Source of the DNA: an uncultured Clostridia bacterium
GTDB taxonomy: Bacteria; Bacillota; Clostridia; Oscillospirales; Oscillospiraceae
Direction of reading: 5' to 3'
Length of the DNA: 13,542 nt
NCBI GenBank assembly: GCA_945926565.1
Contig: CAMELY010000022.1
Location: forward strand, 1-13,542
Both the position numbers and the translations under genes were made by a program. This document shows, in pieces, positions 6,637 to 13,542 of the stretch. Position 1 is the first letter of the stretch, and every line of letters begins with the position of its first letter. The notes under the pieces were generated by a model that was not told the DNA's origin, searched no databases, and saw nothing but the letters and a program-made list of their open reading frames with translations.

Positions 6637-7410
6637 TTACTCCTGATTGGCCGCGTTGATGATGGTGGTGAAGGCGCCGGGCTTCAGGGCGGCGCCGCCG
6701 ATCAGGCCGCCGTCGATATCGGGCTGAGCCAGCAGCTCATAGGCGTTCTTGTCGTTCATGGAGCCGCCGTACAGGATGGTCACGCTGCGGGCCACCCGGG
6801 CGCCGTACAGCTTGCGGATGACGGTACGGATCTCGCAGTTGACCTCGTTGGCCTGCTCGGGGGTGGCGGTGCGGCCGGTGCCGATGGCCCACACGGGCTC
6901 ATAGGCGATGACCACATGGCGCATCTTCTCGGCGGGGATGCCGGCCAGAGCGGTCTTGACCTGGAGGTCGATCAGCTCCTTGGTGATGCCCAGCTCACGC
7001 TGCTCCAGGCTCTCGCCCACGCAGATGATGGGATACAGGCCGGCCTCGATGGCGGCCTTGGCCTTCTTGTTGACAATGATATCGTCGTCGTTCCAGTACT
7101 GGCGGCGCTCGGAGTGGCCGATGATGACGTACTTGACGCCCAGATCCTTCAGCATGGCGGCAGAGACCTCGCCGGTGTAGGCGCCGGAGGCCTCGAAGTG
7201 CAGGTTCTCAGCACCCACCTGGACGCGGCAGTCCTTGAAGGCCTTCTGGGCGGCGGGGATGTTGATGAAGGGAGCGCAGATCAGAATGTCGCACCACTTG
7301 GCCTTGGGCAGCATGGTCTTCAGCTCGTCGGCAAAGGCCTTGGTCTCGGAAGCGGTCTTGTTCATCTTCCAGTTGCCGGCAATCAAAGTCTTACGATATC
7401 TTCTGTTCAT
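6637..7410 (-). CDS. tpiA: Triosephosphate isomerase
   Basis: Homodimeric (beta/alpha)8-barrel enzyme that interconverts glyceraldehyde 3-phosphate and dihydroxyacetone phosphate in the cytoplasm. The 257-residue length is normal. Active-site residues: Asn13 and Lys15 in A-G-N-W-K-M-N, His99 in I-G-H-S-E-R-R, and Glu171 in A-Y-E-P-V-W-A-I-G-T-G, where the last six form the mobile loop 6. The phosphate-binding Y-G-G-S-M is at 214-218 and G-L-I-G-G-A-A-L at 235-242. AAAGAGG lies eight bases before the ATG. It sits between pgk (202 bp upstream) and gpmI on the same strand. The long pgk-tpiA gap with a GC hairpin leaves room for a separate promoter, but none is clear. Confidence 0.98.
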   Translation of the reverse strand: MNRRYRKTLIAGNWKMNKTASETKAFADELKTMLPKAKWCDILICAPFINIPAAQKAFKDCRVQVGAENLHFEASGAYTGEVSAAMLKDLGVKYVIIGHSERRQYWNDDDIIVNKKAKAAIEAGLYPIICVGESLEQRELGITKELIDLQVKTALAGIPAEKMRHVVIAYEPVWAIGTGRTATPEQANEVNCEIRTVIRKLYGARVARSVTILYGGSMNDKNAYELLAQPDIDGGLIGGAALKPGAFTTIINAANQE

Positions 7411-7552
7411 GACAATAACCTCTTTCTATTTTCAATGCCCGTCAGGACATAGATTTACAAAGTAAGAGCCGGGACACCGGACGCAAAACAGACCGGAATC
7501 TCGGTTAAAACTGGCAAACAAAGCACTTTTGAACGCTGTTTGTCAGGGCGTC

Positions 7553-7577
7553 CCCCGCCCGGCCGGGCCGGGCGGGG
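7553..7577. other. GC-rich hairpin between pgk and tpiA
   Basis: CCCCGCCCGG pairs exactly with CCGGGCGGGG around a 5-nt loop, about 35 bases beyond the pgk stop. No T tract follows on the minus strand, so it is not a standard terminator. It may stabilise the pgk 3' end or lower read-through into tpiA. The rest of the 202-bp gap shows nothing I can name. Confidence 0.5.
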
Positions 7578-7612
7578 AGACGGAAACGGTAAAACAGGGA
7601 GGGGTACGCCGA

Positions 7613-8818
7613 TTACTTATCCAGCAGTGCGGCCACGCCGGGCAGCTCCTTGCCCTCCATGAACTCCAGGGAGGCGCCGCCGCCGGTGGAGATGTGGGTC
7701 ATCTTGTCGGCATAGCCCAGCTGCTGGACAGCGGCAGCGGAGTCGCCGCCGCCGATGATGGTGATGGCATCGGTCTTGGACAGAGCCTCGGCCACAGCCT
7801 TGGTGCCCACGGCGAACTTGTCGAACTCAAACACGCCCATGGGGCCGTTCCAGATGACGGTGCCGGCGTCGGCCACAGCGGCGCAGTACAGCTCCACCGT
7901 CTTGGGGCCGATGTCCAGGCCCTGCCAGCCGTCGGGAATCTCGCCGGCGGCGACCACCTGGGTGTTGGCGTCGGGGGCAAAAGCGTCGGCAGCCACGGTG
8001 TCCACAGGCAGCAGCAGCTTGACGCCCTTCTCCTCAGCCTTCTTGATCATATCCAGGGAATACTGCTCCCAGTCGGCCTCCAGCAGGGAGTCGCCGATCT
8101 TGCCGCCCTGAGCGGCAGAGAAGGTGTAGGCCATGCCGCCGCCGATGATGACGGTGTCGGCAATCTCCAGCAGGTTGTTGATGACGCCGATCTTGGAGGA
8201 CACCTTGGAGCCGCCCAGGATGGCCACCAGGGGACGCTTGGGAGCGGCCAGGGCGCCGCCGATGATCTCCAGCTCCTTCTGGATCAGGAAGCCGGACACG
8301 GCGGGCAGGTAGGCGGCCACGCCGGCGGTGGAGGCGTGGGCACGGTGAACGGTTCCGAAGGCGTCGGAGACATACACGCCGTCAGCGCCTGCCAGATCGG
8401 CCAGGGCCTTGGCGAAGGCGGGATCGTTCTTGGTCTCGCCCTTATCATAGCGCAGATTCTCCAGCAGCAGGATCTGGCCGGGCTGCAGCGCGGCGGCCTT
8501 GGCCTGAGCGTCCTCGCCCACGATGTCGGCGGCCATAATGACCTCCTGGCCCAGCAGCTCAGACAGACGGGCGGCCACGGGCTTCAGGCTCAGCTCGGGC
8601 TTCCACTCGCCCTTGGGCTTGCCCATATGAGAGCAGGCGATGACAGCGGCGCCCTGCTCCAGCAGATACTGGATGGTGGGCAGCGCGGCGCGGATCCGCT
8701 TGTCGTCGGTGATCTTGCCGCTGCCGTCCTTGGCCATGGGGACGTTAAAGTCGCAGCGCAGCAGGACCTTCTTGCCCTTTACATCGATGTCAGTGACGGT
8801 TTTCTTGTTGTAGTTCAT
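7613..8818 (-). CDS. pgk: Phosphoglycerate kinase
   Basis: Two-domain cytoplasmic enzyme that transfers phosphate from 1,3-bisphosphoglycerate to ADP, the first ATP-forming step of glycolysis. At 401 residues it is of usual length. The N-terminal domain binds phosphoglycerate through R-C-D-F-N-V-P (21-27), S-H-M-G-K-P-K-G (63-70; commonly S-H-L-G-R-P-K-G) and Arg123 in E-N-L-R-Y. The C-terminal nucleotide domain has G-G-S-K-V-S-S-K-I (202-210), W-N-G-P-M-G-V-F-E (323-331) and G-G-G-D-S (356-360). GGAAAGGAG lies about ten bases before the ATG. The gene starts 24 bp after trmL and is the second gene in the operon. Gap, its usual upstream partner, is not in the window. Confidence 0.98.
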   Translation of the reverse strand: MNYNKKTVTDIDVKGKKVLLRCDFNVPMAKDGSGKITDDKRIRAALPTIQYLLEQGAAVIACSHMGKPKGEWKPELSLKPVAARLSELLGQEVIMAADIVGEDAQAKAAALQPGQILLLENLRYDKGETKNDPAFAKALADLAGADGVYVSDAFGTVHRAHASTAGVAAYLPAVSGFLIQKELEIIGGALAAPKRPLVAILGGSKVSSKIGVINNLLEIADTVIIGGGMAYTFSAAQGGKIGDSLLEADWEQYSLDMIKKAEEKGVKLLLPVDTVAADAFAPDANTQVVAAGEIPDGWQGLDIGPKTVELYCAAVADAGTVIWNGPMGVFEFDKFAVGTKAVAEALSKTDAITIIGGGDSAAAVQQLGYADKMTHISTGGGASLEFMEGKELPGVAALLDK

Positions 8819-8842
8819 AAACGTAAGACTCCTTTCCTGATC

Positions 8843-9379
8843 TTAGGTCGTTAAGAGTGAGGGATCTTGCAGAGTTTCGGTCGGCGGCACCTTGTCCCGC
8901 ATCTCTCCCTGATCCAGCAGGCCGGGAAATCCGATCTGCCGCAGGGCCTCGTAGGCCACAATGGCCACCGAGTTGGAGAGATTCAGGCTGCGGGCCTCCT
9001 CCCGCATGGGAATACGGATGCACCGGTGGTAATGCTCCATGCGGAACCACTCGGGCAGCCCTGCGGTCTCCTTGCCAAAAAACAGCCAGCACTCATCCCG
9101 AAACTCTGCTTCGGTATAAGCGCGGGGCGCTTTGGTGGTGGCCAGCCAGAGATCAGACTTTGCCTGGGGATAGGCCTGAAACAAATCGTCCAGGCTGTCG
9201 TGAATCTCCAACTGGAGCAGCGGCCAGTAATCCAGCCCCGCCCGTCTGACCCGGCTTTCGGTGATCTCAAAGCCCAGAGGGCGGATGAGATGCAGCTTGC
9301 AGCCGGTGGCGGCGCAGGTTCTGGAAATATTGCCCGTATTCTGAGGGATCTCCGGCTCTACCAGCACGATATGCAGCAT
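8843..9379 (-). CDS. trmL: tRNA (cytidine(34)-2'-O)-methyltransferase, SpoU/TrmH family
   Basis: A small SPOUT methyltransferase that uses S-adenosylmethionine to 2'-O-methylate the wobble base (C34 or modified U34) of leucine tRNAs. It is built as a single trefoil-knot domain without an RNA-binding extension, 178 residues here. Motif 1 is N-T-G-N-I-S-R-T-C-A at 14-23; the knot motifs are W-L-F-F-G-K-E-T-A-G-L-P (98-109) and I-P-M-R-E-E-A-R-S-L-N-L-S-N-S-V-A (123-139). I chose the ATG at 9379 because the protein then begins M-L-H-I-V-L-V-E-P-E-I-P like its relatives, with AAAGGGGG about ten bases upstream. An in-frame ATG at 9409 with AGAGGG four bases before it would add ten residues and cannot be excluded. 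It leads the run into pgk, tpiA and gpmI, so a tRNA modification enzyme is tied to glycolytic expression. Confidence 0.93.
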   Translation of the reverse strand: MLHIVLVEPEIPQNTGNISRTCAATGCKLHLIRPLGFEITESRVRRAGLDYWPLLQLEIHDSLDDLFQAYPQAKSDLWLATTKAPRAYTEAEFRDECWLFFGKETAGLPEWFRMEHYHRCIRIPMREEARSLNLSNSVAIVAYEALRQIGFPGLLDQGEMRDKVPPTETLQDPSLLTT

Positions 9380-9561
9380 AGTCCGGACACCCCCTTTAAT
9401 CAGGTACATTCTACCCTCTTTTTATCAGAAAAGCAACAGTAAAACAGTCGCTTTAATGCTGTTTTTCCAAATTTTTTCCTCTTCCCTCTCGTCTTTTTGC
9501 CCAACTGCCCCCACCGGAAACCATTCCAGCCCCCGCCGGAGGGAAAAACCAGGGTAAAATC

Positions 9562-9590
9562 TTGCGCGGGAAAACAATGTGTGCTATTGT
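9562..9590 (+). promoter_or_regulatory. Predicted sigma-A promoter of proB
   Basis: TTGCGC (9562-9567) and TATTGT (9585-9590) are separated by 17 bases, and the start of transcription would be about 40 bases before the proB ATG. No T-box, riboswitch or attenuator fits in the short leader. The divergent trmL promoter must lie in the same 257-bp gap but was not clear. Confidence 0.6.
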
Positions 9591-9636
9591 GTAAAGGATT
9601 CCATATAAATCCCCCCATGGAAAGGACAATGATCCG

Positions 9637-10446
9637 ATGAACGAGCTCAAGCGCATGCAGCGCATTGTAATAAAGGTAGGTACTTCCAGCCTCACCCGGC
9701 CCGACGGCAGCCGCAACCTGCGGAACATGGATCTGCTGGCCCGGACCCTCTCCGACCTGAAGGGAATGGGCCATGAGATCATTCTGGTCTCCTCCGGCGC
9801 CATCGGCATGGGGGCGGGCAAGCTGGGCCTGGCCGCCCGGCCCACCCAGCTGCGGATGAAGCAGGCCGCCGCCGCTGTGGGCCAGTGCGAGATGATGCAC
9901 CTCTATGACAAGTTTTTCGGCGAGTACGGCCAGACGGTGGCCCAAGTGCTGCTCACCGGGGAGGACGTGGTGGATCCCCACCGCCGGGCCCACCTGTCCG
10001 GTACCTTCTCCGCCCTGCTGGGGCTGGGGGTGATCCCGGTGGTCAACGAGAACGACTCGGTCTCCGCCGCCGAGATTGAGACCGGCGAGCACAAGGTGCT
10101 GGGAGACAACGACACCCTCTCCGCCGTGGTGGCCGGCCTGTGCCGGGCGGATCTGCTCATTCTGCTCAGCGACATTGACGGCCTGTACGACAGCGACCCC
10201 CGCCAGAATCCGGAGGCGAAGCTGATCTCCCGGGTCACCGGCGTCACAGATGAGATCTATGAGATGGCGGGCGGCGCCGGCAGCAAATGGGGCACCGGCG
10301 GCATGCGTACCAAGCTGGACGCCGCCAAAACCGCCAACCGTCTGGGCATCGACATGGTGCTCACCAACAGCAACCGGATGGACGCCCTCTACGACATCGC
10401 CGAGGGGAAGAGTGTGGGCACCCGGTTCGCGGCGCCCAGGGCGTGA
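9637..10446 (+). CDS. proB: Glutamate 5-kinase, short form lacking the PUA domain
   Basis: Catalyses ATP-dependent phosphorylation of glutamate to glutamate 5-phosphate, the first and usually proline-inhibited step of proline synthesis. The protein is 269 residues, a complete amino acid kinase domain: V-I-K-V-G-T-S-S-L (11-19), V-S-S-G-A-I-G-M-G (51-59), the glutamate-binding N-E-N-D-S-V-S (138-144), G-D-N-D (156-159), L-S-D-I-D-G-L-Y (177-184) and G-T-G-G-M-R-T-K (219-226). The C-terminal PUA domain found in the roughly 367-residue E. coli enzyme is absent, and the frame ends cleanly, so this is a natural short form as known in some Firmicutes rather than a truncation. AAAGGA precedes the ATG by about ten bases. 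proA follows after a 317-bp gap filled by a repeat element. Feedback control by proline cannot be judged from sequence. Confidence 0.96.
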   Translation: MNELKRMQRIVIKVGTSSLTRPDGSRNLRNMDLLARTLSDLKGMGHEIILVSSGAIGMGAGKLGLAARPTQLRMKQAAAAVGQCEMMHLYDKFFGEYGQTVAQVLLTGEDVVDPHRRAHLSGTFSALLGLGVIPVVNENDSVSAAEIETGEHKVLGDNDTLSAVVAGLCRADLLILLSDIDGLYDSDPRQNPEAKLISRVTGVTDEIYEMAGGAGSKWGTGGMRTKLDAAKTANRLGIDMVLTNSNRMDALYDIAEGKSVGTRFAAPRA

Positions 10447-10474
10447 GCGGATACCTTCCGTAACGAATCCCCCT

Positions 10475-10676
10475 GGCTCCCTCCCTGAGGGAGCTGTCGC
10501 CGCAAGGCGACTGAGGGAGTCGCCCCCGGCGCAGATCAATATCTTGCAAAGTGTTCGACGATCACCGAAAGATAGCCTTGAGTTGTCCGCATTTGGCAAT
10601 CGTATTACCTTAGCGCGGGGCGCGCTCCCTCCGTCACCGCCTTCGGCGGTGCCACCTCCCTCTGAGAGGGAGGCTT
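10475..10676. repeat. Hairpin-rich dispersed repeat, copy 3, between proB and proA
   Basis: A full copy of about 200 bp in the same orientation as copies 1 and 2, more diverged in its centre. The left end is CTCCCTCCCTGAGGGAG, then GTCGCC-GCAA-GGCGAC; the right end is CACCGCC-TTC-GGCGGTG, then CTCCCTCTGAGAGGGAG. Compared with copy 2, the right stem has C-G pairs where copy 2 has G-C, so pairing is kept. It fills most of the proB-proA gap; the remaining bases hold only a possible proA promoter and the ribosome binding site. Confidence 0.8.
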
Positions 10677-10698
10677 AAGCGGCTGCGATTCCTCTGGC

Positions 10699-10727
10699 TT
10701 GTCTCACGGCCTCTCGGTATTCATTAT
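10699..10727 (+). promoter_or_regulatory. Possible promoter of proA-mnmE
   Basis: TTGTCT (10699-10704) and CATTAT (10722-10727), 17 bases apart, match consensus at four of six positions each. Sitting just after the repeat and 37 bases before the proA ATG, it could restore expression if the repeat's hairpins stop transcription from proB. Weak evidence. Confidence 0.35.
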
Positions 10728-10763
10728 TTTGTAATCGACCATCTCACAAGGAGGAATGTGATT

Positions 10764-12011
10764 ATGACAGCACTGGAGCTTCAGGGCCAGGCCGCAAAGG
10801 CCGCCGCCCGCACCCTGGCCATCGCCGGCAGCAATCAGAAAAACGCGGGGCTTGCCGCCATTGCCCGGGCGCTGACCGAGCGCACGGATGAGATTCTGGC
10901 CGCCAACGCCTTGGATTTGGAGGCGGCCAGGGCCAGCGGTATGAGCGTCAGCATGCAGGATCGTTTGGCCCTCACCCCAAACCGGATTCAGGGGATTGCC
11001 GAGGGCGTCCGCCAGGTGATGGCGCTCCCCGACCCCATCGGCGCCGTCGTCTCCGAGACGGTGCGGCCCAACGGCCTGCGCATCGGAAAGCGCCGGGTGC
11101 CCCTGGGGGTCATCGGCATCATCTATGAGGCCCGGCCCAATGTGACGGTGGACGCCGCCGCCCTCTGCCTCAAGGCGGGCAACGCCACCATTCTCCGGGG
11201 CGGCAAGGAGGCCTTCCGCTCCAACCAGGTGCTCACCGAGATTATGCGTCAGGCGCTGTCCGATGCCGGCCTCCCCGCAGACGCCGTGTCTCTGGTCCAG
11301 GACACCAGCCGGGAGAGCGCCAACGAGCTGATGAATCTGACCCAATATCTGGACGTCCTCATCCCCCGGGGCGGCCGGGGTCTCATCCGGGCGGTGGCCG
11401 CCAACGCCCATGTGCCGGTGATCCGCACCGGCGAGGGGGTCTGCCACGTCTATGTGGACGACGCCGCCGACCTGGACATGGCCTGCGAAATCGCCTACAA
11501 CGCCAAGTGCTCCCGTCCCTCGGTGTGCAACGCCATGGAGTGCCTGCTGGTGAGCCGGAGCGTTGCGGCGGAGTTTCTGCCCCGGATGAAGGCCCGCATG
11601 GATGAAAAGCAGGTGGAGCTGCGGGGCGACAGCGAGGTACAGGCCATTTTGGGGGACTGCGTGGTACCCGCCGTGGAGGAGGACTGGGACACCGAGTACG
11701 GGGACTATATCCTGGCCGTCAAGGTGGTCTCCGGCGTGGAGGAGGCCATCCACTTCTGCAATCTCCACGGCACCGGCCACAGTGAGTCCATTGTCACCGA
11801 CAGCTACCGCACCGCCCAGCAGTTCCTGGACGAAGTAGACGCCGCCGCCGTCTATGTCAACGCCTCCACCCGGTTCACCGACGGCGGGGAGTTCGGCCTG
11901 GGTGCGGAGATCGGCATCTCCACCCAGAAGCTCCACGCCCGGGGGCCCATGGGCCTGGAGGAGCTGACCTCCAGCAAGTTTGTGGTCTATGGCAGCGGCC
12001 AGGTTCGCTGA
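10764..12011 (+). CDS. proA: Glutamate-5-semialdehyde dehydrogenase (gamma-glutamyl phosphate reductase)
   Basis: NADPH-dependent reduction of glutamate 5-phosphate to glutamate 5-semialdehyde, the second step of proline synthesis; the unstable substrate is usually passed on from ProB. The 415-residue length is typical. Features: P-L-G-V-I-G-I-I-Y-E-A-R-P-N-V-T (113-128) in the nucleotide-binding fold; L-K-A-G-N-A-T-I-L-R-G-G-K-E-A (136-150); T-G-E-G-V-C-H (222-228); and R-P-S-V-C-N-A-M-E with the catalytic Cys255. The H-G-T-G-H-S-E-x-I-V-T motif and the C-terminal G-L-G-A-E-I-G-I-S-T-Q-K-L-H-A-R-G-P-M-G-L-x-x-L segment are intact. An AAGGAGG site is nine bases before the ATG at 10764 but only three from an in-frame GTG at 10758, so the ATG is preferred. 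mnmE starts ten bases after the stop, so the two are co-transcribed. Confidence 0.97.
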   Translation: MTALELQGQAAKAAARTLAIAGSNQKNAGLAAIARALTERTDEILAANALDLEAARASGMSVSMQDRLALTPNRIQGIAEGVRQVMALPDPIGAVVSETVRPNGLRIGKRRVPLGVIGIIYEARPNVTVDAAALCLKAGNATILRGGKEAFRSNQVLTEIMRQALSDAGLPADAVSLVQDTSRESANELMNLTQYLDVLIPRGGRGLIRAVAANAHVPVIRTGEGVCHVYVDDAADLDMACEIAYNAKCSRPSVCNAMECLLVSRSVAAEFLPRMKARMDEKQVELRGDSEVQAILGDCVVPAVEEDWDTEYGDYILAVKVVSGVEEAIHFCNLHGTGHSESIVTDSYRTAQQFLDEVDAAAVYVNASTRFTDGGEFGLGAEIGISTQKLHARGPMGLEELTSSKFVVYGSGQVR

Positions 12012-12021
12012 GGCGCCCGCC

Positions 12022-13377
12022 ATGTCGGATACCATTGCCGCCATCGCCACCGGACAGGTGCGCAGCGCCATCGGCATTCTCCGCCTCTCCGGGCCGGAGG
12101 CGGTCTCCGCCGTCTCTGCCTGCTTCACCCCCTTGTCGGGAAAAAAGCTCACCGACTATCCCCCCAGCCGGCTGGTGCTGGGCACTCTGCGGGACAGGGA
12201 GGGGGCGGTGCTGGATCAGTGCCTTGCCACCTACTCCCTGGCGCCCCACAGCTACACCGGGGAGGACACGGCGGAGCTCCAGTGTCACGGTTCCCCCACC
12301 GTCCTTGCCGCCGGGCTGGAGACCCTCTTTTCCCTGGGCGTCCGGCAGGCGGGGCCGGGGGAGTTCACCAAACGGGCCTTTCTCAACGGCCGGCTGGACC
12401 TCATCCAAGCGGAGGCGGTGGCCGACCTCATCGACGCCCAGACTGCCGACGCCGCCCGCAACGCCGCCGGGCAGCTGGGCCAGGCCATGACCCGGAAGAT
12501 TGAGGCGGTCTCCGACCGGCTCACCGATCTGCTGGCCCACTTCCACGTGGTGCTGGACTATCCGGACGAGGACATCGAGCCCTTTGAACAGCGGGAGATT
12601 GAGGAGACCTTGGCAGATGCCGCCCGGTCGCTCCGGAGCCTTCAGGCCACCTACCGCCGGGGCCGGCAGCTGACTCAAGGCATCCCCTGCGCCATTGTGG
12701 GCCGGCCCAATGCGGGCAAGTCCTCCCTGCTCAACGCCCTGCTGGGCTATGACCGGGCCATCGTCACCCCTGTCCCCGGCACCACCCGGGACACGGTGGA
12801 GGAGCGGTGCGTCCTGGGAGGCGTGCTGCTGCGGCTGATTGACACCGCCGGTCTCCGCTCCACCGGCGACCTGGTGGAGCGGCTGGGGGTGGAGCGGAGC
12901 CGGGCCGCCCTGGCCCAGGCGGAGCTGGCCCTGGTGCTGCTGGACGGCAGCCAGCCCCTCACCGGGGAGGATGAACAGATTCTGGCCCTGGCAGCGCAGT
13001 GCCCCCACCGGCTGGTGCTGGTGAGCAAGTCGGATCTGCCCACCGTGCTGGAGCTACCCCGAGGCGTGGAGGCAATCACGATCAGCGCCAAGACCGGACA
13101 GGGACTGGAGACGCTGGAGGAAACGGTGCGGGGGCTGTTTGCCCAAAGCCTGCCCCGGCAGGGAGAGATGCTCACCAACGCCCGTCAGGCCGAGGCCATC
13201 GGGCGGGCCGCCGCCTGCCTGGAGGGGGCCGCCCAGGCCCTGGAGGCCGGGATGCCGCCGGACGCGGTGCTCTCCGACGTGGAGGGGGCGCTGGCGGCCT
13301 TGGACGAGGTGACCGGACGGTCGGTGACCGAGGCGGTGACCGGGCGGATTTTCCAGCGGTTCTGCGTGGGAAAGTAA
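12022..13377 (+). CDS. mnmE: tRNA uridine-5-carboxymethylaminomethyl modification GTPase MnmE (TrmE)
   Basis: A GTPase that works with MnmG to modify the wobble uridine of several tRNAs, using 5-formyl-tetrahydrofolate-derived carbon. At 451 residues it has normal length. The N-terminal domain shows D-T-I-A-A-I-A-T (3-10), the folate-binding region with P-G-E-F-T-K-R-A-F-L-N-G-R-L-D-L (112-127), and A-E-A-V-A-D-L-I (130-137). The G domain has G1 G-R-P-N-A-G-K-S (227-234), G2 G-T-T-R-D (253-257), G3 D-T-A-G (274-277), G4 S-K-S-D (335-338, normally N-K-x-D) and G5 S-A-K (355-357). The C terminus F-C-V-G-K has the conserved C-x-G-K motif. I start at the ATG at 12022, which gives the family's usual N terminus; GAGG lies nine bases upstream, overlapping the proA stop. 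mnmG and rsmG, its frequent neighbours, are not in view. Confidence 0.97.
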   Translation: MSDTIAAIATGQVRSAIGILRLSGPEAVSAVSACFTPLSGKKLTDYPPSRLVLGTLRDREGAVLDQCLATYSLAPHSYTGEDTAELQCHGSPTVLAAGLETLFSLGVRQAGPGEFTKRAFLNGRLDLIQAEAVADLIDAQTADAARNAAGQLGQAMTRKIEAVSDRLTDLLAHFHVVLDYPDEDIEPFEQREIEETLADAARSLRSLQATYRRGRQLTQGIPCAIVGRPNAGKSSLLNALLGYDRAIVTPVPGTTRDTVEERCVLGGVLLRLIDTAGLRSTGDLVERLGVERSRAALAQAELALVLLDGSQPLTGEDEQILALAAQCPHRLVLVSKSDLPTVLELPRGVEAITISAKTGQGLETLEETVRGLFAQSLPRQGEMLTNARQAEAIGRAAACLEGAAQALEAGMPPDAVLSDVEGALAALDEVTGRSVTEAVTGRIFQRFCVGK

Positions 13378-13383
13378 AAAATT

Positions 13384-13413
13384 GCGGCCGGTCTCAAAAG
13401 ACCAACCGCTTTT
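13384..13413 (+). terminator. Intrinsic terminator of mnmE
   Basis: GCGG/CCGC and GGTCT/AGACC stems, separated by a small internal loop, enclose CAAA and are followed by TTTT. The hairpin begins seven bases after the mnmE stop. Confidence 0.8.
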
Positions 13414-13434
13414 GTATCATGTTTTAAACATCAA

Positions 13435-13462
13435 AGGCGCCGGAGCTTACGTTCCGGCGCCT
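13435..13462 (-). terminator. Hairpin, probably the terminator of a convergent gene beyond the window
   Basis: AGGCGCCGGA pairs exactly with TCCGGCGCCT around an 8-nt loop. On the minus strand it is followed by TTGATGTTT. A minus-strand frame open from the window edge to a TAG at 13504-13506 could be the end of that gene (12 codons only), but this is too short to call a gene. Confidence 0.45.
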
Positions 13463-13542
13463 CAGCCTGTCAAAAAAGTATGTCTGGCGATTTTAAATGA
13501 GGGCTAAAAGTTCAGGAAGCCCTCCGCAGGAGTTTTGTTGCG

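Noticed and set aside
5194..7452. A 752-codon open frame on the plus strand antisense to gpmI and tpiA
   Set aside because: It mirrors two certain genes whose GC-rich codon choice removes stops in the opposite frame. The translation is rich in Gly, Val, His and Asp with no family motif.
7529..8854. A 441-codon plus-strand frame antisense to pgk
   Set aside because: It is explained by codon bias of pgk; it has no motif and no ribosome binding site.
9591..9636. T-box or other riboswitch upstream of proB
   Set aside because: The predicted leader is about 40 bases, too short, and has no T-box or specifier sequence.
10704..12152. Long minus-strand open frame antisense to proA, and a similar one at 11875-13008 antisense to mnmE
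   Set aside because: Both oppose well-supported genes, and their low-complexity Gly/Ala/His/Gln-rich content is typical of shadow frames.

Overview
The window looks like chromosomal DNA from a high-GC member of the class Clostridia, probably an Oscillospiraceae gut anaerobe of the Flavonifractor, Lawsonibacter or Intestinimonas type. This rests on Firmicute-style glycolytic and proline genes with strong AGGAGG-like ribosome binding sites, GC-rich coding sequence with G/C-ending codons, and about 200-bp hairpin-rich repeats of a kind I associate with that family. The genus is an inference. No rRNA, tRNA, CRISPR array, phage gene or transposase was seen.

Layout: (1) Positions 1-1379 (+) hold two consecutive M14-type succinylglutamate desuccinylase/aspartoacylase-like genes. 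The first is cut by the window edge; the second has lost the metal-binding and catalytic residues. (2) A bidirectional terminator separates them from a convergent YheO/DauR-type PAS-HTH regulator (minus strand), which has a clear sigma-A promoter. (3) Enolase lies on the minus strand at about 2333-3634. (4) Positions 3641-4370 carry no credible gene but are packed with palindromic repeats. (5) A small low-GC island follows: a 54-residue ribbon-helix-helix repressor (minus) diverging from a SLOG/DUF2493 protein (plus). They share a promoter region with a perfect inverted repeat over the -10 box, and the island lies between two 86% identical terminator copies. (6) A minus-strand glycolytic operon follows, in transcription order trmL, pgk, tpiA, gpmI. 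(7) On the plus strand are proB, a further repeat copy, proA and mnmE, then a terminator.

How the genes work together: pgk, tpiA, gpmI and eno cover lower glycolysis except gap, pyruvate kinase and aldolase. The cluster is broken between gpmI and eno by the repeats and the RHH-SLOG pair. proB and proA catalyse the first two steps of proline synthesis from glutamate; a repeat with terminator-like hairpins and a possible second promoter lie between them. mnmE and trmL both act on tRNA wobble uridines or cytidines and ride in metabolic operons.

The best candidates for something new are the RHH-SLOG pair with its operator, the active/inactive M14 pair, and the three-copy structured repeat, whose hairpin stems vary in a base-pair-preserving way.
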